Below are positions 1-3,370 of a DNA stretch of 8,551 nt, piece after piece. The stretch comes from Bog-756 sp052143895 (GTDB lineage Bacteria; Actinomycetota; Acidimicrobiia; Acidimicrobiales; RAAP-2), in assembly GCA_052143895.1 (NCBI GenBank), contig JBKQRT010000206.1, positions 1-8,551 on the forward strand, given 5' to 3'. How positions within the stretch are numbered: position 1 is the first letter of the stretch; each line of letters begins with the position of its first letter. A model generated the notes under the pieces. It was given only the letters and a program-made list of their open reading frames with translations. It was not told the DNA's origin and made no database searches. A program made the translations under genes and the position numbers.

Positions 1-2
1 GC

Positions 3-200
3 GTCCTCGTCGCCTTCCAGATCCTGGCCGGGAACTTGCGGAAGATCGACACCTTCCTGGAGAAGATCTCGAAGACCGAGACCGATGGGGCTGAGGAACG
101 CCGAACACGTCGTCGGCGTCGCACCACGGATCCCATCCAGAAGTGGCTGGACCCCACCGGCTCGGCAGCGACGGGTGGTCGAGCACCGCCTGGCGGGTAG
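3..200 (+). CDS. C-terminal end of a protein, possibly a transposase (5' end outside the window)
   Basis: An open frame enters from the left edge and ends at TAG 198-200, giving 65 residues. It begins with a hydrophobic and basic stretch (VLVAFQILAGNLRKIDTFLE), then a highly basic run (ERRTRRRRRTT), and ends in a Gly/Pro-rich tail. The pattern of an 'AGNLRKI.TFL' helix followed by an Arg-rich tail reminds me of the C-termini of some actinobacterial DDE transposases, but no catalytic residue lies inside the window, so the assignment is an impression. Codon third positions are mostly G or C, which supports real coding. Debris of other transposases at the right end of the window fits a mobile origin. 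It could also be the end of an unrelated basic protein. Confidence 0.45.
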   Translation, partial: VLVAFQILAGNLRKIDTFLEKISKTETDGAEERRTRRRRRTTDPIQKWLDPTGSAATGGRAPPGG

Positions 201-620
201 CTCTCCGTCGGCCTCAGAGGGACCCCTGCTGGTCCCGACGCGCCCGGAAACCACAAACCGGGTCGCTTCCCGTCACTCTCGACAGACCCGCCGCTGACTG
301 ACGGCCGAGCGGACGCCTACGGTGGCGATCCGGCTCCAATTATTCGGAAGGACCCCCTCTCGCCTCCCAATAATGTCGTCACGAACGGCCCAATAATGTC
401 GACACCCCTTGGTGGGCTACCGACAAAACCCGGTCACTCAGGGACGATGCGCGAGCCTCCGAAGCCATTTCCCACGCTATCGGCCTCGATTTCCCACATT
501 GTTGTTGGCGCAACCAATTCTGGGGAATCCCTGGTCAATGAAACGGATGAGATTCTTGGCAACCAAGGGGTGCTCTGAGAATCGACCATGAGGCTGCTGA
601 TGTGCTCGTTCACAGTCGGA
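201..620. other. Gene-free stretch with a possible mobile-element boundary
   Basis: This 420-bp stretch separates the truncated left-hand gene from the convergent end of the Nramp-related gene. Several short open frames exist on both strands, but none has a ribosome site together with a protein-like composition. Base composition around 335-560 is more A/T-rich than the coding regions on either side. It holds the duplicated CCCAATAATGTCG motif (366-401), a related CCAATTATTCGG at about 336-347, and a small hairpin (GGGACC 219-224 with GGTCCC 231-236). I see no strong rho-independent terminator for either flanking gene. Confidence 0.6.
366..401. repeat. Direct repeat CCCAATAATGTCG, two copies
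   Basis: The 13-mer occurs at 366-378 and again at 389-401, exactly 23 bp apart start to start, in an otherwise gene-free stretch. A looser relative (CCAATTATTCGG) lies about 30 bp upstream. Read on the minus strand the outer copy begins TGTCGACATTATTGGG. Closely spaced repeats of this kind, starting with TG, are what IS21-type and some other elements carry at their ends as transposase-binding sites. No matching second end or intact transposase is visible, so the link to a mobile element is inference. Regulator binding sites are the alternative. Confidence 0.5.
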
Positions 621-1886
621 TCAGAACTTGCCCAGCGCAGCGCCGACAACGAACAGGAGTCCGAAGCTGCCGACGACGACCGCGACCGTCCAGCCGGCCA
701 TGGCAAGTCGACCCGATATGGGCTGGGCGGCCATAACCTGGTCGTCGCGGGCGAGCAGGACCAGGATCACCAGGCCGATGGGAGTGCCGAATCCCCCGAT
801 CACACTGGCTGCAACGAGCATGCCGATGACTGAGATCTTGGCCAGGGTCACGGCGAAGGCAAGTCCAATCGACGCTGCCAGCACGCCGTAGAAGCCCCGG
901 GCGTGGCTCACCGGCTCGGATAGCCCACGACGCCAGTCGAAGTGTGCGCCGACCACATAGGCGGTCGTGGCCATGAGGACCGGGAGGGCGACCACCGCCG
1001 AGACAATGAGCCCGACCGCGAAGACATCCGCCGCCCCCGTTCCGGCAAGCGGACGTAGTGCCTGGGCTGCTCCCTGTGCCGACGAGACCGTCTGGTGACG
1101 TTGGCCGAGCGTCGCCGCCGAGGCGACGAGCATGAACCAAAGGATCACGGCGGTGAATGCGGCACCGACGACGGCGCCGAGCCTGGCTCGTGCCAGCACC
1201 CTTGTGTCACCGGACTGATTGGGAATCTCCTCCACACCCCGCTCGACGGTCTCCCATACGTAGACGTAGCTGGTCAGCGTGGTGCCGATTAGGGCGAGAC
1301 CACCAGAAATAAGATCGCGGTGCAGCGAAAGCGTGGGTACCAGGCTGGAGCGAAGAACGAGCGGCCAGTTCGGATGGGACAGGAAGGCGACCACACCGAA
1401 CGCCAGAAAGCCGAGCATCAGGTACCGCAGCACGCCGATGACTTCGTCGTACTTGCCGACGAGCAGCAGACCGACGAGAGCCAGCCCCAGTGGGAGTACG
1501 AGCCAGCGGGATTCGACGCCGGCCAGAATCCCGATCCCGGCCGCCCCGGCTTGCAGATCGGCTGCAATGGTGACCATATTGACGACGACGACCGACACCA
1601 AGAGGGTGGCTGCAACCCCCCGGCCATAGCGGATGCGGGTCAACGTCTGGAGGTCGTTGCGTGCCACCGAGCCGACGTGGGCGGCAATGGTCTGAACGAC
1701 GCCGAGGAGAGGTGCGACGAGGACTGCCACCCAGGCGAGTTGATAACCGGTCTGCGCTCCGACGGCGACAGCCGTACCCACGTTCGTCGGATCGTTGTCA
1801 GACGCCCCCGAAACCAGCTCGGGACCGATGCTCCGAATGAATTCCGGGACGCGGAGCCGCCACGGTGTCCGCCTCCGCGTTCTCAC
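621..1886 (-). CDS. Nramp-related divalent metal cation transporter
   Basis: This is a predicted inner-membrane secondary transporter of 421 residues with about eleven hydrophobic helices and almost no soluble domain. Near the N-terminus it has GPELVSGASDNDPTN (residues 21-35), the first-helix signature of the Nramp superfamily, where D32 and N35 match the metal-binding DPGN. In helix 6 (about 196-218) the classic M-P-H is replaced by GTTLTSYVYVWE, a pattern I associate with the Nramp-related branch rather than canonical MntH. The late region with PLAG, ALPVLMATTAYV and a GL..P...A.GFYGV pattern also fits that branch. The frame stays open upstream to 2231, but that extension is Arg/Ser-rich, has no family resemblance, and overlaps the inverted repeats. 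I chose GTG 1886 because it lies 20 residues before the first motif; ATG 2003 is an alternative, and neither has a good ribosome site. It is divergent from the ATPase cluster. Substrate is unproven: Mn2+, Mg2+ or another divalent ion. Confidence 0.85.
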   Translation of the reverse strand: MRTRRRTPWRLRVPEFIRSIGPELVSGASDNDPTNVGTAVAVGAQTGYQLAWVAVLVAPLLGVVQTIAAHVGSVARNDLQTLTRIRYGRGVAATLLVSVVVVNMVTIAADLQAGAAGIGILAGVESRWLVLPLGLALVGLLLVGKYDEVIGVLRYLMLGFLAFGVVAFLSHPNWPLVLRSSLVPTLSLHRDLISGGLALIGTTLTSYVYVWETVERGVEEIPNQSGDTRVLARARLGAVVGAAFTAVILWFMLVASAATLGQRHQTVSSAQGAAQALRPLAGTGAADVFAVGLIVSAVVALPVLMATTAYVVGAHFDWRRGLSEPVSHARGFYGVLAASIGLAFAVTLAKISVIGMLVAASVIGGFGTPIGLVILVLLARDDQVMAAQPISGRLAMAGWTVAVVVGSFGLLFVVGAALGKF

Positions 1887-1967
1887 GTTGGATATGCTTG
1901 CAGATCGATCGGCCGGCCTCGATGGCCATCCGTCAAGAGCGGGAACGTCGGCGGTTCCTATGGATAT

Positions 1968-1989
1968 GCGACATTGTGCAATGAGTCGC
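1968..1989. promoter_or_regulatory. Operator-like imperfect palindrome upstream of the Nramp-related gene
   Basis: Outer arms GCGAC (1968-1972) and GTCGC (1985-1989) enclose an inner palindrome ATTG-tg-CAAT (1973-1982), with a 2-nt asymmetry (GA) on the right. It is about 80 bp upstream of the chosen Nramp start and in the shared divergent region, the normal place for a metal-responsive repressor site. No regulator gene is in the window, so the binding protein is unknown. Confidence 0.4.
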
Positions 1990-1998
1990 CTTCGGACA

Positions 1999-2018
1999 GC
2001 CATGAGGAGGTTCATGGC
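1999..2018. promoter_or_regulatory. Inverted repeat with a Shine-Dalgarno-like loop
   Basis: Arms GCCATGA (1999-2005) and TCATGGC (2012-2018) are perfectly complementary over 7 bp. The 6-nt loop is GGAGGT, an ideal plus-strand ribosome site, and each arm contains an ATG. As RNA it would present the ribosome site in the loop and hide the ATG at 2014. As DNA it could be a second operator half beside the 1968-1989 palindrome. Both readings are inference. Confidence 0.35.
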
Positions 2019-2148
2019 AATGACGTGGCACCGAGTCGGAGTTGAGCAACCAGCGCTTTCTGAGCGCGCCTCTGCAGGAGCCCGGAATGGTCGGTCGCAT
2101 GTGCAGGTGCGGCCCCGGTATGCGAAGATGGCGGTTCTGATCGGTAGT

Positions 2149-2178
2149 GGATCGGCGACCCTATTTGAGCGCCGATCC
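2149..2178. promoter_or_regulatory. Perfect 9-bp inverted repeat upstream of the small-gene cluster
   Basis: GGATCGGCG (2149-2157) is the exact reverse complement of CGCCGATCC (2170-2178). The 12-nt spacer ACCCTATTTGAG is the most A/T-rich patch nearby and could contain a -10-like element. There is no T tract after it, so a terminator is unlikely. It lies about 105 bp before the first small gene, a reasonable place for an operator. Confidence 0.4.
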
Positions 2179-2204
2179 CGAGTGGTACTTCCTCGCCTCA
2201 CGTG

Positions 2205-2230
2205 GGTGGCCACCTGGACCTGACCGGTCA
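2205..2230. promoter_or_regulatory. Two perfect 10-bp palindromes, 16 bp apart
   Basis: GGTGGCCACC (2205-2214) and TGACCGGTCA (2221-2230) are each perfect palindromes, start to start 16 bp apart, and end 53 bp before the ATG of the first small gene. Their sequences differ, so they need not bind one factor. In a G+C-rich genome short palindromes arise by chance; the pairing in a promoter-sized gap is the only reason to list them. Confidence 0.25.
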
Positions 2231-2272
2231 CCGTGCGCTCGGCGGGACCACGTCAGGCCCGCTTGGCCCGGA

Positions 2273-2277
2273 GGAGG
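2273..2277 (+). promoter_or_regulatory. Ribosome binding site deciding the start at 2284
   Basis: GGAGG at 2273-2277 lies 6 nt before ATG 2284. The frame also has an ATG at 2278, which would touch the site, and a GTG at 2233, which has no site and would add an Arg-rich leader. Spacing therefore favours 2284. Confidence 0.7.
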
Positions 2278-2283
2278 ATGGAC

Positions 2284-2532
2284 ATGGTCGCACTCAAGGT
2301 TGCGATGGACACCGAGCGTGGAGGCCACAGGGTCGTGCTGTCGGTGGACGAAACGACCATCGAGGCGCCGCCGGTCGAGCACCTGGTCTACTACGCCGGC
2401 CTCGGCGTGCTGGCCGCCGTCGAAATCATCGAGTGGCCGCTGGCCCTGCTCCTGATGGCCGGTCATGTCCTCATGGACGCGACCAACCGACCGGCTCTGC
2501 ACGAGCTCGGCGAGGTGCTGGAGGAGGCGTGA
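2284..2532 (+). CDS. Small membrane protein, paralogue of the next gene
   Basis: Eighty-two residues, function not recognised. The N-terminal third (about 1-30) is polar and looks like short beta strands (HRVVLSVDETTIEAPP). Residues 34-64 are hydrophobic (LVYYAGLGVLAAVEIIEW, then PLALLLMAGHVL) and could form one long helix or two half-helices broken by E47, E50 and P52. The acidic C-terminus (PALHELGEVLEEA) looks helical and cytoplasmic. The membrane part aligns with residues 53-79 of the downstream protein: A-x-L-G, then I-(E/D)-x-P-L-A, then A-G, with about 11 identities in 26 positions. It is the first gene of a rightward run ending in the ATPase and has a strong ribosome site. The charged residues inside the membrane segment could bind a cation or contact a pump helix. 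That role is inference from context. Confidence 0.75.
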   Translation: MVALKVAMDTERGGHRVVLSVDETTIEAPPVEHLVYYAGLGVLAAVEIIEWPLALLLMAGHVLMDATNRPALHELGEVLEEA

Positions 2533-2623
2533 CTGCCTCGATCCGGTGAGGATCAAGACCGGACCTACCGAGCAGGCCGGAAGTCCCACACGAGAACTAC
2601 AGCCCACATCACATGGAGGAGAC

Positions 2624-2881
2624 ATGCCGACACCGACCACGGACGCTGGGGAAGCGAAGAAGACACCGACCAGACGAGCGAGCTCTGCCTCGACGGCGAG
2701 CAGCAACGGGCACGGCGCCTACGTCATGCCCATCGTGCACATCACCGTTCCCGAGAATGCCGTCAACGCCGGGTTCTGGGCCGCACTGGGAGGTGCCGCG
2801 GTGCTCGGAGCAATCGACCTCCCTCTGGCCGCGCTCATCGGTGCGGGCGTGCTCGTCGCGCGACACCACAGTTCGGGGTGA
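2624..2881 (+). CDS. Small membrane protein, paralogue of the preceding gene
   Basis: Eighty-five residues, function not recognised. Residues 1-32 are low-complexity and rich in Ser, Thr, Ala and Lys/Arg (a flexible cytoplasmic tail). A short strand-like part follows (YVMPIVHITVPE, 33-44), and then a hydrophobic segment at about 49-79 (AGFWAALGGAAVL, AIDLPLAALIGAGVLVA) ending in RHHSSG. The D65-x-P67-L-A core lines up with E50-x-P52-L-A of the preceding protein, so the two are duplicates with different N-termini. Start ATG 2624 follows GGAGGAG (2615-2621). An ATG at 2613 is in another frame. It starts 91 bp after the preceding gene, consistent with one operon. The terminal HisHis could touch metal, which is speculation. 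Confidence 0.75.
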   Translation: MPTPTTDAGEAKKTPTRRASSASTASSNGHGAYVMPIVHITVPENAVNAGFWAALGGAAVLGAIDLPLAALIGAGVLVARHHSSG

Positions 2882-3045
2882 TTGTCCCAGATGTCCCGCG
2901 CTTAGACGCGGATGCACTATGCAATTCCGAACGACCTTCCCGGGCGCAGCACGATGCCGCGTCTGTCCGGTCACAACGACTGGGGCGTGTGACGCGCAAC
3001 GACACGAACGGTTCATCATCTTTTGGCCCATTCGACGCGCGCCGA

Positions 3046-3076
3046 TTGCGGTCCGTTCATCTCCCTTCCCTATCCT
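3046..3076 (+). promoter_or_regulatory. Possible promoter ahead of the 45-residue gene and ATPase
   Basis: TTGCGG (3046-3051) and TATCCT (3071-3076) resemble -35 and -10 boxes, but the 19-bp spacer is longer than ideal. The location fits: a 231-bp gap precedes the small gene, and the palindrome at 3077-3099 would lie over the transcription start. It would let the third small gene and the ATPase be transcribed separately from the first two genes. Sequence match alone is weak evidence. Confidence 0.3.
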
Positions 3077-3099
3077 TTGTCGAAGAAGTACTTCGACAA
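3077..3099. promoter_or_regulatory. Perfect 9-bp inverted repeat next to the ribosome site
   Basis: TTGTCGAAG (3077-3085) is the exact reverse complement of CTTCGACAA (3091-3099), with a 5-nt loop AAGTA. An overlapping perfect palindrome, GAAGTACTTC, occupies 3085-3094. The repeat ends 3 nt before the GGGAGG ribosome site of the 45-residue gene (3103-3108). It may be an operator at the promoter or, in RNA, a 5' hairpin that protects the message or tunes translation. No T tract follows, so it is not a classic terminator. Confidence 0.5.
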
Positions 3100-3112
3100 G
3101 TTGGGAGGCTCA

Positions 3113-3250
3113 ATGGAGGTCATCGTCGAACGGTTGCTCCTTGAACTGGCGGTCATTGCTGCTCAGTTTGCGATCGTGCGAATCGTCGCCTGGCTCAGGG
3201 AGCGATCGTCGCCGCCGGTCGGACACGCTGTCCAAACGGTGGCCGCCTGA
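3113..3250 (+). CDS. 45-residue single-span membrane protein upstream of the ATPase
   Basis: ATG 3113 follows GGGAGG (3103-3108) by 4 nt, the best-placed start in this frame; the upstream part of the frame is not protein-like. The product opens with an amphipathic part (MEVIVERLLLE), has one hydrophobic helix at about 8-27 (LLLELAVIAAQFAIVRIVAW), then a basic anchor (LRERSS) and a short tail (PPVGHAVQTVAA). This points to a single-span protein with its C-terminus probably cytoplasmic. Small one-helix proteins encoded next to P-type pumps are known (for example the DUF1490/PacL proteins of mycobacteria, and SERCA micropeptides). This one lacks the acidic/His metal-binding tail of PacL1 and shows no clear similarity to it. 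Its TGA is in the same frame as the ATPase, which begins 120 nt later. Confidence 0.6.
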   Translation: MEVIVERLLLELAVIAAQFAIVRIVAWLRERSSPPVGHAVQTVAA

Positions 3251-3266
3251 TTCCAGCCGGACCTTA

Positions 3267-3285
3267 CCGACGCCGTCCGCGTCGG
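3267..3285 (+). promoter_or_regulatory. Intergenic hairpin before the ATPase gene
   Basis: CCGACGC (3267-3273) pairs perfectly with GCGTCGG (3279-3285) around a 5-nt loop, starting 17 nt after the stop of the 45-residue gene. A G+C-rich stem without a T tract might slow RNA decay or processing between the small gene and the ATPase, giving different amounts of the two proteins. That use is inference. Confidence 0.4.
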
Positions 3286-3316
3286 AGCGCCCGGCTTCCT
3301 CGTCGGATCCTCGTCG

Positions 3317-3366
3317 GTCGGCACTCAATGCCGCGAGGCAGAGGGTGCCGACTCCGAGTCGGAACC
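3317..3366 (+). promoter_or_regulatory. Candidate leader switch: two mutually exclusive hairpins at the ATPase start
   Basis: Segment A, GTCGGCAC (3317-3324), is fully complementary to segment B, GTGCCGAC (3345-3352), with a 20-nt loop. Segment B (as CCGACTC, 3348-3354) is also fully complementary to segment C, GAGTCGG (3356-3362), and the outer pairs GGT/ACC (3344-3346 with 3364-3366) extend that pairing past one mismatch. B cannot pair with both. The B:C form ends 4 nt before GTG 3371 and would cover the only purines near the start; the A:B form would free them. This is the geometry of a translational attenuator, but no ligand domain is recognised. Alternatively, the near-perfect palindrome 3344-3366 may simply be a DNA operator. 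Confidence 0.35.
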
Positions 3367-3370
3367 GGGC

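Larger units (their letters stand above)
1887..2283. other. Divergent intergenic region rich in inverted repeats
   Basis: This 397-bp region separates the Nramp-related gene (leftward) from the small-protein/ATPase cluster (rightward) and should hold the promoters of both. It contains at least five inverted repeats (1968-1989, 1999-2018, 2149-2178, 2205-2214, 2221-2230), described separately. A TTGACG resembling a -35 box lies on the minus strand at 1936-1931, but no convincing -10 follows at the right distance. An open frame of 69 residues (2014-2223, plus) exists, but its product is basic, unlike any family I know, and has an over-close ribosome site. Confidence 0.6.

Noticed and set aside
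85..297. A 70-residue frame starting at ATG 85
   Set aside because: It overlaps the better frame 3-200 out of phase, has no ribosome site, and encodes a low-complexity Arg/Ser/Pro-rich product.
555..567. Hairpin CTTGG-caa-CCAAG as terminator of the Nramp-related gene
   Set aside because: The stem is only 5 bp, no T tract follows on the minus strand, and it is more than 50 nt after the stop.
2014..2223. A 69-residue plus-strand frame starting at ATG 2014 after AGGAGG
   Set aside because: The ribosome site is only 3 nt from the ATG, both lie in an inverted repeat, and the product is basic without recognisable pattern. It also lies over the likely divergent control region.
1887..2231. N-terminal extension of the Nramp-related protein up to 2231 (115 more residues)
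   Set aside because: The extension is Arg/Ser-rich, has no hydrophobic helix or family match, and would place the operator-like repeats inside the gene.
2896..2911. Hairpin CCGCG-cttaga-CGCGG after the 85-residue gene as a terminator
   Set aside because: A short stem without a T tract; it may be chance in G+C-rich DNA.
2878..3144. An 88-residue frame starting at the GTG that overlaps the preceding stop
   Set aside because: The overlap geometry suggests coupling, but there is no ribosome site, the product looks random, and it overlaps the palindrome and start of the 45-residue gene.
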